Shown: positions 30,184 to 41,047, counted from the stretch's first letter. The stretch is DNA of 64,000 nt from Bacteroidota bacterium (GCA_025454835.1 JALONQ010000005.1:62001-126000); one strand, 5' to 3'. A program made the numbers and translations. Notes: generated by a model not told the origin, from the sequence alone.

Positions 30184-30227
30184 AAAAAGAAATCCCGCAA
30201 ATCATTACATATGAATGACTTGCGGGA
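30184..30227 (-). terminator. Rho-independent terminator of tpiA
   Basis: Arms of 14 bases at 30193-30206 and 30214-30227 (TCCCGCAA...TTGCGGGA) pair with one mismatch around a 7-base loop. In the minus direction TTTCTTTTT follows (complement of 30184-30192). It is 32 bases past the tpiA stop. Confidence 0.85.
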
Positions 30228-30258
30228 CGAGAACAGCAACTGGTCCAAGACCGGAGAT

Positions 30259-31023
30259 CTAGGGGGCGATGCCGGCGCGAATGATCGGAATGAATGACTC
30301 CACCTTGAGGCAGGCCCCTCCTACGAGTGCGCCGTCGATATCAGGTTGACCGAGGAGCTCGACCGCATTCTCCGGCTTGACGCTTCCACCATATTGGATC
30401 ACGATACGGCCCGCCGTCTCGGACGAGTAGAGCGAAGTGACGAGACCGCGGATCATGGCGTGGACCGCTTGGGCTTGTTCGGGTGTTGCGGTCTTGCCGG
30501 TGCCGATCGCCCAGACCGGTTCATAGGCGATGACCACTCTCGTCGCATCCTGCTCTGGCACATCCTTGAAGAGCGCTTTCACCTGTGTCGAGACGACGCT
30601 GTCGGTCACACCCTTCTCGCGCTCTTCGAGCGTTTCGCCGACGCACGCGATGGGGAGGAGGCCGGACGCCAACGCTTTGCGGACCTTGCGGTTCACACCG
30701 TCGTTCGTCTCGCCGAAGTACTGGCGACGCTCAGAGTGACCGATGATGACATACGTGCAACCGACCGACTTCAGCATCTTCGGTGCGATCTCGCCCGTGA
30801 ACGCGCCTTCATCCTCAGGCGACATGTTCTGTGCACCGAGGGCGACGGGCGTGCCGGCGAGCAGGGGCTGTGCAACGGCCAGCGACGTGAACGGCGGGCA
30901 GACGACGACCTTGACGTTCTTCAGCTCGAATGTGAGGGCCTTCGTGAATGAAGCGATGAACGCCGACGTTTCATGGGCGTCCTTGAACATCTTCCAGTTG
31001 CCGGCGATGATAGTGGGTCTCAT
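30259..31023 (-). CDS. tpiA: Triosephosphate isomerase
   Basis: 254 aa. Interconverts dihydroxyacetone phosphate and glyceraldehyde 3-phosphate. Motifs: NWKMF with the catalytic Lys near the N-terminus, IGHSERRQYFGE with the catalytic His, AYEPVWAIGTGKTATPEQAQ with the catalytic Glu, loop 6, and IQYGGSVKPENA. Full length, single domain. It ends in a clear terminator (30184-30227). No strong ribosome site is visible. Confidence 0.97.
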   Translation of the reverse strand: MRPTIIAGNWKMFKDAHETSAFIASFTKALTFELKNVKVVVCPPFTSLAVAQPLLAGTPVALGAQNMSPEDEGAFTGEIAPKMLKSVGCTYVIIGHSERRQYFGETNDGVNRKVRKALASGLLPIACVGETLEEREKGVTDSVVSTQVKALFKDVPEQDATRVVIAYEPVWAIGTGKTATPEQAQAVHAMIRGLVTSLYSSETAGRIVIQYGGSVKPENAVELLGQPDIDGALVGGACLKVESFIPIIRAGIAP

Positions 31024-31036
31024 GAGAGTGCCATGG

Positions 31037-31190
31037 AGAATTGCGGATTTCGGATTGAGGATCGCGGAATATCAGGCGTCACCAGCAGAGCGCTTCTGGG
31101 CAACGAGCGCAAGTGAGCATGGGGACGATCGTCACAGGTCCGATGTCAGGATGGAATTCCGAAGGATTTCGCAATTCGCAATCCGACATC
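31037..31190. repeat. Intergenic repeat-like sequence (GAATTGCGGATTTCGGATTGAGGAT words)
   Basis: Left words GAATTGCGGATTTCGGATTG (from 31038) and their near complement at 31152-31185 (GGATTTCGCAATTCGCAATCCG) form an imperfect inverted repeat filling the gap between gatB and tpiA. Half-copies of the same words occur at 40937-40970 and about 23055-23085. Confidence 0.45.
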
Positions 31191-31191
31191 T

Positions 31192-32649
31192 CTATCGTTC
31201 CAGTTTCTTTTTCAACACCTCATTCACCATCTTCGGATTCGCTTTTCCCTTCATCCTCTTCATCACTTCGCCGACGAAGAAGCCGAACACCTGCTGTTTG
31301 CCTGCACGGTACTTTTCGACCTCGGCCGGATTGGCCGCGAGGATCTCGTCGATCGTGAGCTCGATGGCGACGGTGTCGGAGATCTGCACGAGACCTTTGC
31401 GCTTCACGACGACCTCCGGGTCCTCGTTCGCCGCCATCATCTCCTCGAAGACCTCCTTGGCGATCTTCCCGCTGATCGTGCCGTTGACGATGAGGTTGAT
31501 CATCGAGGCCAGCCGTTTCGGCGTGACAGGAAGCTCGGAGAGGGCAACCCGCTTCTCGTTCACGACCCGAAGGACCTCGGTCATCGTCCAATTACTGGCG
31601 AGTTTGACCGTTTCGTCGTTCTGCTTCGACAGACCGCTCACAACCAACTCGAAGTAGTCGGCCAACGGCTTTTCCGCCGTGAGGATGTCGGCATCGTACT
31701 TGGGCAGGCGGAAGGACGCAACGTATCGGTCCCGGCGCACCTCCGGAAACTCCGGCAATGATGATCGCGCCCCGGCGATCCATGGTTCGTCGACGACAAC
31801 CGGCACCAGGTCCGGCTCGGGGAAGTAGCGATAGTCATGCGCCTCTTCCTTCGACCGCATCGGCAAGGCGACCCCCTGGGCAGAATCCCACAGCATCGTC
31901 TCCTGCACCACGCGGCCGCCCGATTCGAGCACCTCGATCTGCCGGTTGATCTCAAACTCGATCGCCCGCTCGACGAACCGGAAGGAGTTCATGTTCTTCA
32001 CTTCCGTCTTGGTGCCGAACTCCTCCGCACCGACCTTCCGGACGGAAACGTTGGCGTCGCACCGGAGACTCCCTTCTTCCATGTTGCCGTCGCAGATGCC
32101 CAGGTACGTCACGATCTGGCGGATGGTCTGAAGGTACCGGGAGGCCTCGGCCGGCGTGCGGAGATCGGGCTCGCTGACGATCTCAATGAGGGGTACGCCG
32201 CAGCGGTTGAGGTCGACGAGCGAGTCGATATCGAGGTCGTGGATGGACTTGCCTGCGTCCTCTTCCATGTGGATGCGGGTGATCCCGACGCGGCGGCGCG
32301 TGCCGTCGTGCATCTCGAACTCCACCCATCCCTTCGAACAGATGGGTTCGTCGAACTGCGAGATCTGGTAGCCCTTCGGAAGGTCGGGATAGAAGTAGTT
32401 CTTCCGCGCGAACGAGGACCTCGGCCGGATGGAGCAATGTGTGGCGAGACCCATCAGCAAGGTGAATTCGACGACCTGCCGGTTGAGGACGGGCAACACA
32501 CCGGGCATGCCGAGGCAGACCGGGCACACGTTGCTGTTCGGATTGTCGCCGAAGCGCGTCGAGCACCCGCAGAAGGCCTTGGACACGGTCTTCAACTGCG
32601 CGTGCACCTCAAGTCCGATGACGGGCTCGTAGGCAGGATTCCAGGGCAT
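31192..32649 (-). CDS. gatB: Aspartyl/glutamyl-tRNA(Asn/Gln) amidotransferase subunit B
   Basis: 485 aa. Phosphorylates Glu-tRNA(Gln) or Asp-tRNA(Asn) before transamidation with GatA and GatC. N-terminal [14 protein letters not shown], the zinc and metal region FCGCSTRFG...[17 protein letters not shown], then [29 protein letters not shown], and the helical plus YqeY-like C-terminal domain ([26 protein letters not shown]). Complete. gatA and gatC are not in this window. Confidence 0.97.
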   Translation of the reverse strand: MPWNPAYEPVIGLEVHAQLKTVSKAFCGCSTRFGDNPNSNVCPVCLGMPGVLPVLNRQVVEFTLLMGLATHCSIRPRSSFARKNYFYPDLPKGYQISQFDEPICSKGWVEFEMHDGTRRRVGITRIHMEEDAGKSIHDLDIDSLVDLNRCGVPLIEIVSEPDLRTPAEASRYLQTIRQIVTYLGICDGNMEEGSLRCDANVSVRKVGAEEFGTKTEVKNMNSFRFVERAIEFEINRQIEVLESGGRVVQETMLWDSAQGVALPMRSKEEAHDYRYFPEPDLVPVVVDEPWIAGARSSLPEFPEVRRDRYVASFRLPKYDADILTAEKPLADYFELVVSGLSKQNDETVKLASNWTMTEVLRVVNEKRVALSELPVTPKRLASMINLIVNGTISGKIAKEVFEEMMAANEDPEVVVKRKGLVQISDTVAIELTIDEILAANPAEVEKYRAGKQQVFGFFVGEVMKRMKGKANPKMVNEVLKKKLER

Positions 32650-32794
32650 GTCTGGGCAGACCTCTGAGAGGATTCGGAAGTGGGCATTGAAAGTAGGCAG
32701 GTCGCATCAGGTCAGATTCAGGAGGAGATCTGTGTTCAAAGATCTCAAGCTGCCCATGCCCCGCGTGTACCTGCGTACTGCTTACTTGCCTTCA

Positions 32795-33958
<1,164 letters not shown>

Positions 33959-34056
33959 GCGATTCTCCGGTTAGCCAATGAACGACCTTGTAGGGGACAT
34001 CCTCACCACGTCGACAAAGCGACGCGAAGCAGGGAGATGAATAGACACCGCACCCC

Positions 34057-34545
34057 TCACGACGCCGCTTCGCCGCCGCTCCATTCATCCAGCGCTTCAC
34101 TGGCGCTGAGATAGTCCTGAATGGGGACGAACACCTTTGCCGGCTTCTTGAGCGCAAGCCGCGAGAAGGACGAATCGCCGGCTCCGTCCCACACATACCC
34201 GATCGGAAGGAAGTCGCGCGTCACAACTTTGAACCCCGCCTCTTCGAGGACCGACTTCGCCAGTTCGGCGTCGTTGACATCGTTCGAGGAATAGACGAGC
34301 GCCCAATCCTGCTCCACCTCGACCATTCGATGGTCATGACAGAACGCTCGACCGCTTGCCATGCGCACACAGTCCTGGCAGAGCGGGAGCGCACAAATGA
34401 CGCATGCGGCCACCGCCTTCCGGCTGCCGTGCTTCTCGCACGAGACCGACCCTGCGGCGACCAGAAGTGTCCCGCATGACGGACAATACTCGCTGTCGTC
34501 GGCAATGGCGGTATGGCAACGGGGGCAATTCAAAAGACGTATCAC
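34057..34545 (-). CDS. Zinc-ribbon / B-box-like / DUF2007 protein
   Basis: 162 aa if started at GTG 34545; the start is uncertain (TTG 34533 or TTG 34566 are alternatives) because the gene begins at the edge of an inverted repeat. Order: a zinc ribbon CPRC...CPSC (first 25 residues), a B-box-like zinc site CEKHG...CVIC...CQDC...CHDH (about 40-75), and a DUF2007 domain (WALVYSSNDVNDAELAKSVLEEAGFKVV, about 85-150) with strands ending VFVPIQDYLSASEAL. DUF2007 resembles PII/ACT-like putative signalling domains. No enzyme motif. It sits alone between sucC and pruA. Confidence 0.78.
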   Translation of the reverse strand: MIRLLNCPRCHTAIADDSEYCPSCGTLLVAAGSVSCEKHGSRKAVAACVICALPLCQDCVRMASGRAFCHDHRMVEVEQDWALVYSSNDVNDAELAKSVLEEAGFKVVTRDFLPIGYVWDGAGDSSFSRLALKKPAKVFVPIQDYLSASEALDEWSGGEAAS

Positions 34546-34631
34546 GCAGAGACGCAGCGATCGCAAAGGCCGCAGAGAAAGGAATACATCGGATCATTGC
34601 TTCTTTGCGCTGCGTTCTCTGCGTCTCTGCG
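34545..34631. repeat. Intergenic inverted repeat (CGCAGAGACGCAG type)
   Basis: Left arm 34545-34568 (CGCAGAGACGCAGCGATCGCAAAG) pairs with right arm 34601-34631 (...GCGCTGCGTTCTCTGCGTCTCTGCG); the outer 13 bases are exact complements. It is of the ACGCAGAG-type intergenic element. It abuts or overlaps the start of the zinc-ribbon gene. Confidence 0.7.
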
Positions 34632-34646
34632 CGCCATCTTCTCTTC

Positions 34647-36203
34647 TTATTTGACCTTCTCTGCGATCGACTTGGCCTGCATGAACAGCAACAGGTAGTC
34701 ATTCCCGCCGGCCTTCGAGTCGGTGCCCGACATGTTGAACCCGCCGAACGGATGGACGCCGACGAGCGCACCGGTGATCTTGCGGTTGACGTAGAAGTTG
34801 CCGACGTGGAACAGCTGCTTCGCCTTCTCGATCTTCTTGCGGTCCTTCGTCCATACGCCGCCCGTCAGGCCGAATTCCGTGTTGTTCGCAACCCGCAACC
34901 CTTCGTCGAAGTCCTTCACCTTGATGATCGCCAGCACGGGACCGAAGATCTCCTCCTGCGCGATCGTATCCATCGGCTTGACATCGGCGATGACGGTCGG
35001 GAGGATGAAATAGCCGTCGCCTGCCGCTTTCTTGCCCCCGGCGACAAGGCGGCCGCCTTCGCGCACGCCTGTTTGGACGTAGGCAAGGATCTTGTCCTGC
35101 GAGCCCTTGTTGACGACCGGGCCCATGAAATTCTTTGGGTCATCCGAGCGTCCCACCGGAAGCCGTTCCGTCTTTTCTTTCACGAGCTGTACGAACCGGT
35201 CGTAGACCTTCTCGACCACCAACGCCCGCGATGCCGCAGAACATTTCTGCCCCTGGAATCCGAACGCAGAAGCCACGGTCGCTTGCGCCGCCGCTTCGAG
35301 GTCCGTCTTGTCGTCGATCAGGATGGAGTCCTTGCCGCCCATCTCCGCGACGACCCGCTTCAGCCATTTCTGTCCGGGCTGGACCTTGGCGGCAAGCTCG
35401 TAGACGTGGATGCCAACCTCCTTCGATCCGGTGAATGAGACGAAGCGCGTCTTGGGATGCGCGACCATGGTGTCGCCCACCGAACCGCCCGGACCGGAGA
35501 CGAAGTTGATGACGCCCGCCGGGAGTCCGACCTCGCGCATGAGGTTGAAGAACATCCAACCCGTGAGCGGAGAATCGCTCGACGGCTTCAACACCACGGT
35601 GTTGCCTGTCACGACGGCGGCGGAGGTCATGCCGGCGAGGATCGCGAGGGCGAAATTCCAGGGAGGCACGACCACGCCCACGCCGAGCGGGATATAGCGG
35701 AGCTCTCCCTTCTCGCCCGCGATCTTCACGACGGGCTGCGGACCGCCAAGGCGGTGCATCTCGCGCGCGTAGAACTCGAGGAAGTCGATGGCTTCCGCCG
35801 TATCGGCATCTGCCTCGGGCCATGTCTTGCCGACCTCGAAGACCATGACAGCGCTGAACTCATGCTTGCGCTTCCGCATGATCTTGGCGGCCTTGAACAG
35901 GTAGTCGGCGCGCTTCTTGTGGTCGACGTGCTGCCAGGTTTCGAACGCCGCTGCCGCCGTCTCGACCGCTTTCGTCGCCATCTCTGCGTCGGCCTTCTGG
36001 AAGATGCCAACGACCTTCGATGGAGCGGACGGGTCGTACGACTTCAGCTTGTCGCTCGTGGTGATCTCCTCTGCTCCGATGACGACGGGATACTCCCTGC
36101 CAAGCATGCCGCGCACTTTGGCCAGCGCCGCTTCCATCGCCTTCCGGTTGGCGGGCTTCGAAAAATCGGTCAGGGGTTCGTTTTTGAATTTCGGGAACGC
36201 CAT
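34647..36203 (-). CDS. pruA: L-glutamate gamma-semialdehyde (P5C) dehydrogenase
   Basis: 518 aa from the ATG at 36203, with AAAGGA six bases upstream. Oxidises glutamate semialdehyde/pyrroline-5-carboxylate to glutamate with NAD+, the second step of proline catabolism. ALDH motifs: PPWNFALAILAGMTSAAVVTGNTVVLKPSSDSP, FTGSKEVG, the general-base Glu in VAEMGGKDSILID and the nucleophile Cys in FQGQKCSAASR near residue 321. Length and C-terminus (GGFNMSGTDSKAGGNDYLLLFMQAK) match Bacillus-type RocA rather than fused PutA. No proline dehydrogenase gene is nearby. Confidence 0.95.
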   Translation of the reverse strand: MAFPKFKNEPLTDFSKPANRKAMEAALAKVRGMLGREYPVVIGAEEITTSDKLKSYDPSAPSKVVGIFQKADAEMATKAVETAAAAFETWQHVDHKKRADYLFKAAKIMRKRKHEFSAVMVFEVGKTWPEADADTAEAIDFLEFYAREMHRLGGPQPVVKIAGEKGELRYIPLGVGVVVPPWNFALAILAGMTSAAVVTGNTVVLKPSSDSPLTGWMFFNLMREVGLPAGVINFVSGPGGSVGDTMVAHPKTRFVSFTGSKEVGIHVYELAAKVQPGQKWLKRVVAEMGGKDSILIDDKTDLEAAAQATVASAFGFQGQKCSAASRALVVEKVYDRFVQLVKEKTERLPVGRSDDPKNFMGPVVNKGSQDKILAYVQTGVREGGRLVAGGKKAAGDGYFILPTVIADVKPMDTIAQEEIFGPVLAIIKVKDFDEGLRVANNTEFGLTGGVWTKDRKKIEKAKQLFHVGNFYVNRKITGALVGVHPFGGFNMSGTDSKAGGNDYLLLFMQAKSIAEKVK

Positions 36204-36312
36204 GGAGAATCCTTTCAATCTTCAATGAAGAAGTATCGGGCGGCGACCGGCGCGATCGCATCGCGAAACGCTTTTCCAGATAGAGTGAAATGATACCGCA
36301 AAAAGAGGGGGG

Positions 36313-36344
36313 AAAAAAGGGCCTCCCCACTCTCGAGGAGGCCC
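36313..36344 (-). terminator. Terminator of the peptidoglycan-salvage gene run
   Basis: Perfect 8-bp stem GGGCCTCC/GGAGGCCC (36319-36326 with 36337-36344), 10-base loop, then TTTTTTCC in the minus direction (36313-36318). It is 28 bases beyond the stop at 36372. Confidence 0.85.
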
Positions 36345-36371
36345 AAAATGACGCCGCCAGCGATATTCCCT

Positions 36372-36767
36372 TCAGGCCCGCTGGCCATCAGCCTCAGGCT
36401 TCAAGCTCAGCCAGGATATCAGGAAGAGGAGCCCCAACACGGCATCGATCCCGCCGAAGATCAGCAAGGGGCCTCCGAGACGCCCTTGGAGAGCGAGGGC
36501 GGCGACCGCCAGAGCGAACGACCACTTTTCCACGACGGAGGGGAGCATCAGGATCCGGAACCGCACCGGGTCGCGCGCAATGATCAAGAAGACGATCTGG
36601 AACGTGACCACAACGCCGATGAAGCCGTAGAAGAACTCCGGGTGCGTGATGGCCGGGGGCGGATCGAGGCCGACCTGTGTCTCCAGAAAGTATTGAGGCA
36701 ACATGACCACCAGCCCGTAGATGCCGGAGAGGCGGAAGACCCACGTCGCGAGGGTCCCACGCGTCAT
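36372..36767 (-). CDS. Small four-span membrane protein of unknown function
   Basis: 131 aa with four hydrophobic segments (about 8-26, 46-64, 82-94, 98-117). The N-terminus WVFRLSGIYGLVVMLPQYFLE and the loop VRFRILMLPSVVEKWSF look like a small DoxX-like or YhhN-like integral membrane protein, but I do not recognise a family. The start overlaps the preceding stop (ATGA at 36764-36767), so it is translated with the GH3-beta-lactamase gene and is the last gene before the terminator. Confidence 0.8.
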   Translation of the reverse strand: MTRGTLATWVFRLSGIYGLVVMLPQYFLETQVGLDPPPAITHPEFFYGFIGVVVTFQIVFLIIARDPVRFRILMLPSVVEKWSFALAVAALALQGRLGGPLLIFGGIDAVLGLLFLISWLSLKPEADGQRA

Positions 36768-39631
36768 GGGTTCTCCTTCACGAGCGCTTCGAAGATGGCG
36801 TTGTGCACTTGCGGCCGCACCTGGCCGAGTTTGTTGTTCGCCCGGGTTGGATGGACGCGGTTCGTCAGGAGGATCACGGCGATGCCCGACTCCGGATCGC
36901 CGACGACCGACGTCCCCGTGAAGCCGGTATGGAGGAAGGTGCGCAGCGAGCTCAGGCGGCCTGAGAACGAGCGCTCACCGGTCTTCGTGTCCCATCCGAT
37001 ACCACGGCTGCTCCCGTCGGCCTGACGCGTCGTGAACTGGCGCACCGTCGGTTCTTCAAGGTACCGCGTCCCTCCGTAGGTCCCGCCGCTCAGGAGCATC
37101 TGCATCAAGATCGCCATGTCGGAGGCCGTCGAGAAGAGTCCGGCGTGCCCCGAGACGCCCCCGAGGGTCGCGGCGTTCTCGTCATGCACACGCCCTTGTA
37201 CGGCCACGCCCGTCTTCTTCCACGTCACGTCGACCTCCGTCGGCGCGATCCGGTCACGCAGCGAGGCGGGCGGATTGTACATCGTCGTCTTCATGCCGAG
37301 CGGCTTGAAGAAGACCGAATCGACGTAGCGATCGAGCGTGGTCCCTGACGCCCTTTCGACGACCGCTTGCATCGTGATCAACCCAAGGTCGCTGTAGAGC
37401 GTCGAATCGCCGGTCCGGTAGGCCAACGGCGTCGCGTAGACCGAGTCGCGGACCTGCTGAGGCGTGTCGCAGAACTCGTAGAATTTTCGCCAGGCTGGCA
37501 GTCCGCTGTTATGGACCATCAAATGGTACAGCGTGATGTCCCCTTTCCCTTTCTGGCCGAACTCCGGTATGAACTTCGTCACTTTGTCGTTCAGCGCGAT
37601 CTTCTTTTCATCCACGAGCCGCATCACGGCGGTCGTCGTCGACACCACCTTCGTCACCGACGCCAGGTCGAAGATCGTGTTGGGCTGCATCGCCGGAGGA
37701 TAGATGCTGTAGTCCAGACCTCCAAAAGCTTTGTGATAGATGATGTAGCCGTTCCGGAGTGCCAACACGACGCCGCCCGGGAAGGCGGAATCTCTGACCG
37801 CCTGTTGCATGACGGCATCCACGTTTCGCAAACGCTCGCTCGACAGACCCGCCTCTTCGGGCATCGCCCGCCTCAGCGTTGTTTTCGGGTACGTCAACCC
37901 GTCGCCGTAGGCGTAGCGTCCCGGGATGTTCACCGGGAGCTTCCCGAGCGCGGGTTCTTCGGCGAACAGCACTTCTGCCATCGCCTGCTGCATCACGTCT
38001 CCGTCGGAGTATCCGCAGACGTACGCGTCGAACGCCGGCAGGTCCATGGCCACATACGGATTGCCGAACGAAACGCCGATCATCGGCTTCCTGAGGTTGG
38101 CCAGCCGCTTCACCAGCGCCGCCTGCTTCGGTTCGACGAACCCCGACATCGCGCCCGATCGGGTGAAGAGATGCAACTGGACGACGATGACGTCGGCCCG
38201 GCTCGCCCTCGCCACAATGGAATCATGAGCCGTCACGTTCGAGGCGGGATCAAGCTGCATGAAGTCAACGGGCCCGTCCCACCGGCTCTTCAGATGCCGG
38301 TCGAATTGCGCACCGTCGTCAGGATCGACCTCGTCGGTGACCACGACGTCGGCGATCCGGCGCGTGTCGACCTTCGAAAGCGGCACGACCGCCGTACCAT
38401 TGCCCAGAACCGTCACAGCCTTGCGGGCGATCTCGAGCGCCATCAACTGATGCTCACGTCGGTTGATGATCGAAGCCACCTTGTCGACATCGACGAACCG
38501 GTCACGGTCCAGCCCCGCCCCCTGTTTGGCCGCGAGCAGTTTCCGCACCGACCGGTCGATGCGCTCTTCGGTCAACGCTCCGCGCCGCACCGCGGCCACG
38601 ATGGCGTCGATGGCGATGTCGGCATCCACCGGCATCAGGACGAGGTCGATGCCGGCCTGCAACGCCTTCACGACCGCTTCGCCAGGATGGTAGCGCGTCG
38701 AGACGCCGTGCATGACCATGGCATCCGTCACGATGAGCCCTTCAAACCCCAGTTCGCGCTGGAGCAGGTCCGTCGTCAACCGAAGGGAGACCGTCGCCGG
38801 GGTCTGCGTCGTCGAGTCGACGGCCGGCACGGCGAGGTGGCCTACCATCACCGACCGCACACCCGCTTTGATCACCTCCCGGAACGGCGGTAGTTCGAAC
38901 GTGTCGAGCCGGGTACGGCTGAAGTTGAGCGTCGAAAGGCCAAGGTGCGTGTCGACGTCGGTGTCGCCGTGGCCCGGGAAGTGCTTCGCGGTCGAGATCA
39001 TCCCGCCATCCTGCGTCCCTTTGGCGAAAGCCACGCCCATGTCCGTGACGAGGCGGACATCGTCGCCGAAGGCCCGCGTGTTGATGACGGGGTTCTTGGG
39101 ATTGTTGTTGACGTCGACGGTCGGAGCGTAGTTCTGGTGGATGCCAATCGCACGCCCCTCGACGGCCGTGATCCTTCCGACCTCGTACGCATAGCGAGGG
39201 TTGCGCGTCGCACCGACGGCCATGGATCGGGGAAAGGTGGTCGAACGCCGAATGCGCATTCCGACACCCCACTCGAAGTCGGCTCCAACCAGGAGCGGAA
39301 CCTTCGCCATGGCCTGCAGCTTGTTGAGCTGGACCGGATAGGCGTAGGCGTCGCCGATGGAGGCAATGAGTCCGCCGATCTTGCGGTCGCGAATCAGGCG
39401 GGTCAACGCCTGCCAGTCCTCGGAATCCTCGGCGTGGTAGGGCAACATGGTCCACACGTGCACCAACTGGCCCGCTTTCTCCTCCAGCGTGAGCGAGGCG
39501 AGCGTGCGGTCGACCCAGCCCGGACCGTCCTCCGTCGTCGAGGTCGACGGAGGCGAGACCCCGACACAGCCGAAGCCGAGGAGCAGGATCAGCGCCGCGA
39601 AGATGAAGTGATGACGGAATGTTGGGATCAT
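36764..39631 (-). CDS. GH3 beta-N-acetylhexosaminidase (NagZ-like) fused to a serine beta-lactamase-like domain; lipoprotein
   Basis: 955 aa from the ATG at 39631, two bases after the AmpG stop. Lipobox GFGC with Cys22. The GH3 domain (about 45-380) has the NagZ-type motif KHFPGHGDT from residue 216 and nucleophile Asp near 303 in LIVTDAMV. The GH3 C-terminal domain follows (about 400-560). Residues about 600-950 are a class C beta-lactamase/DD-peptidase-like domain: SVTK with Ser near 658, YSD with Tyr near 746, HTG near 901. Such fusions are known in Bacteroidota. It should remove GlcNAc from muropeptides in the envelope, with the second domain possibly trimming the peptide or ester; the latter is inference. 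Confidence 0.9.
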   Translation of the reverse strand: MIPTFRHHFIFAALILLLGFGCVGVSPPSTSTTEDGPGWVDRTLASLTLEEKAGQLVHVWTMLPYHAEDSEDWQALTRLIRDRKIGGLIASIGDAYAYPVQLNKLQAMAKVPLLVGADFEWGVGMRIRRSTTFPRSMAVGATRNPRYAYEVGRITAVEGRAIGIHQNYAPTVDVNNNPKNPVINTRAFGDDVRLVTDMGVAFAKGTQDGGMISTAKHFPGHGDTDVDTHLGLSTLNFSRTRLDTFELPPFREVIKAGVRSVMVGHLAVPAVDSTTQTPATVSLRLTTDLLQRELGFEGLIVTDAMVMHGVSTRYHPGEAVVKALQAGIDLVLMPVDADIAIDAIVAAVRRGALTEERIDRSVRKLLAAKQGAGLDRDRFVDVDKVASIINRREHQLMALEIARKAVTVLGNGTAVVPLSKVDTRRIADVVVTDEVDPDDGAQFDRHLKSRWDGPVDFMQLDPASNVTAHDSIVARASRADVIVVQLHLFTRSGAMSGFVEPKQAALVKRLANLRKPMIGVSFGNPYVAMDLPAFDAYVCGYSDGDVMQQAMAEVLFAEEPALGKLPVNIPGRYAYGDGLTYPKTTLRRAMPEEAGLSSERLRNVDAVMQQAVRDSAFPGGVVLALRNGYIIYHKAFGGLDYSIYPPAMQPNTIFDLASVTKVVSTTTAVMRLVDEKKIALNDKVTKFIPEFGQKGKGDITLYHLMVHNSGLPAWRKFYEFCDTPQQVRDSVYATPLAYRTGDSTLYSDLGLITMQAVVERASGTTLDRYVDSVFFKPLGMKTTMYNPPASLRDRIAPTEVDVTWKKTGVAVQGRVHDENAATLGGVSGHAGLFSTASDMAILMQMLLSGGTYGGTRYLEEPTVRQFTTRQADGSSRGIGWDTKTGERSFSGRLSSLRTFLHTGFTGTSVVGDPESGIAVILLTNRVHPTRANNKLGQVRPQVHNAIFEALVKENP

Positions 39632-39633
39632 GT

Positions 39634-40938
39634 TCAATCGGCCTTCCTGGTGCCGAACTCGGGGTCGATGTCGAGCATGCGCGCGAGGATGAAGGACGGG
39701 ACCGTCGCCAGCATGACCCATATGAAGAAGTTGAGATACCCGATCTGGGCTTGGATCCAACCGCTGGCCATACCGGGCAGCATCATGCCCAGCGCCATGA
39801 ATCCTGTGCACAGCGCGTAGTGCGCCGTCGAATGAGCTCCGCGAGAAACGTAGAGCATATACATCATGTACGCCGTGAAACCGAACCCGTAGCCGAATTG
39901 CTCACCGGCCACGGCAGCCGTGATGACCCAGATCGACTCGGGCTGCGCTGCCGACAGATACACGAACAGCGCGTCTGGGATGTGGATGATCAGCACCATC
40001 GGCCAGAGCCAGTACCGGAGTCCTTTGCGGGACACGGCGATCCCTCCGAGCAATCCGCCCAGCGTCAAGCCGATGATCCCCATGGTGCCGTAAACGAATC
40101 CGACCTCTTCCGTCGTCAGGCCGAGACCCCCTTTCTCGAAACCGTCGAGCAGGAACGGGGTGACCATCTTGACCAGCTGTGCTTCACCGAGCCGGTACAG
40201 CAGCAGAAAACTGAGAATGAGCCCGATGCGATCTTTCTTGAAGAACGAAACGAAGGTCTGCGCGAACCCGGATAGGAAGCTTCCGGCCGAGCCGGCCGTG
40301 GAATGGTCCGACGCCGGCTTCGGCAGCATGATGAAGTGATAGAGCGAGATGATGACGAACAGCCCGCCGAGCAATCCGATCGTCACCGACCAGGCCGCCG
40401 CAATGTTGCCCCCCAGCCCCCACAGCCCCTGGTGTTCCAGATAGCCGGCAAGGATCACGAGCAATCCCTGTCCCGAGATCATGGCGATCCGGTAGAACGT
40501 GCTCCGGATGCCGACGAAGAACGCCTGCTGGCGCTCGTCGAGGGCCAGCATGTAGAACCCGTCGGCGGCGATGTCGTGCGTGGCGCTGCTGAACGCCATG
40601 AGCCAGAAGATCGCCAGCGACCACCTGAAGAAATCCGGACCCGGGATCGTGAGGGCGACTCCCGCCAGAGCCGCTCCGACGAACAGCTGCATCGTCACGA
40701 TCCACAGGCGCTTCGTGCGCACGATGTCGACGAGCGGACTCCAGAGCGGCTTGATGACCCACGGCAGATAGAGCCATGAGGTGTAGAACGCGATGTCCTC
40801 GTTTGAGATCCCGAGGCGCTTGTACATGATGACGGAGACGGTCATCACGATGACGTACGGGATACCTTGGGCGAGGTAGAGCGTGGGGATCCAGGACCAG
40901 GGGGTTCTGGTGGAGGGCTGAGCGGAGTTCGTTGACAT
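39634..40938 (-). CDS. AmpG-like MFS transporter (muropeptide permease)
   Basis: 434 aa with about 12 membrane spans. N-terminus WIPTLYLAQGIPYVIVMTVSVIMYKRLGISNEDIAFYTSWLYLPWVIKPLWSPLVDIVRTKR matches the AmpG/SLC33-type branch, as does SSATHDIAADGFYMLALDERQQAFFVGIRSTFYR. The family imports anhydromuropeptides (GlcNAc-anhMurNAc peptides) or related sugars. Its stop is two bases before the GH3-beta-lactamase start. Repeat-like sequence (40937-40975) lies between it and the SpoIID-like gene, so it may have its own promoter. Confidence 0.88.
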   Translation of the reverse strand: MSTNSAQPSTRTPWSWIPTLYLAQGIPYVIVMTVSVIMYKRLGISNEDIAFYTSWLYLPWVIKPLWSPLVDIVRTKRLWIVTMQLFVGAALAGVALTIPGPDFFRWSLAIFWLMAFSSATHDIAADGFYMLALDERQQAFFVGIRSTFYRIAMISGQGLLVILAGYLEHQGLWGLGGNIAAAWSVTIGLLGGLFVIISLYHFIMLPKPASDHSTAGSAGSFLSGFAQTFVSFFKKDRIGLILSFLLLYRLGEAQLVKMVTPFLLDGFEKGGLGLTTEEVGFVYGTMGIIGLTLGGLLGGIAVSRKGLRYWLWPMVLIIHIPDALFVYLSAAQPESIWVITAAVAGEQFGYGFGFTAYMMYMLYVSRGAHSTAHYALCTGFMALGMMLPGMASGWIQAQIGYLNFFIWVMLATVPSFILARMLDIDPEFGTRKAD

Positions 40939-41047
40939 TTCGGATCGCGGATTGAGGATTTCGAATTATCTCAGAATAGCGGCCGGGTGAGAGTCACCTC
41001 GGAGATTCGCTCCCCTATTCTCCATTCTCTCTTCATTCTCATCGTTC

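Noticed and set aside
37367..38893. 508-codon plus-strand frame opposite the GH3-beta-lactamase gene
   Set aside because: Low-complexity Arg/His/Asp composition and no domain; it mirrors the conserved minus-strand gene.
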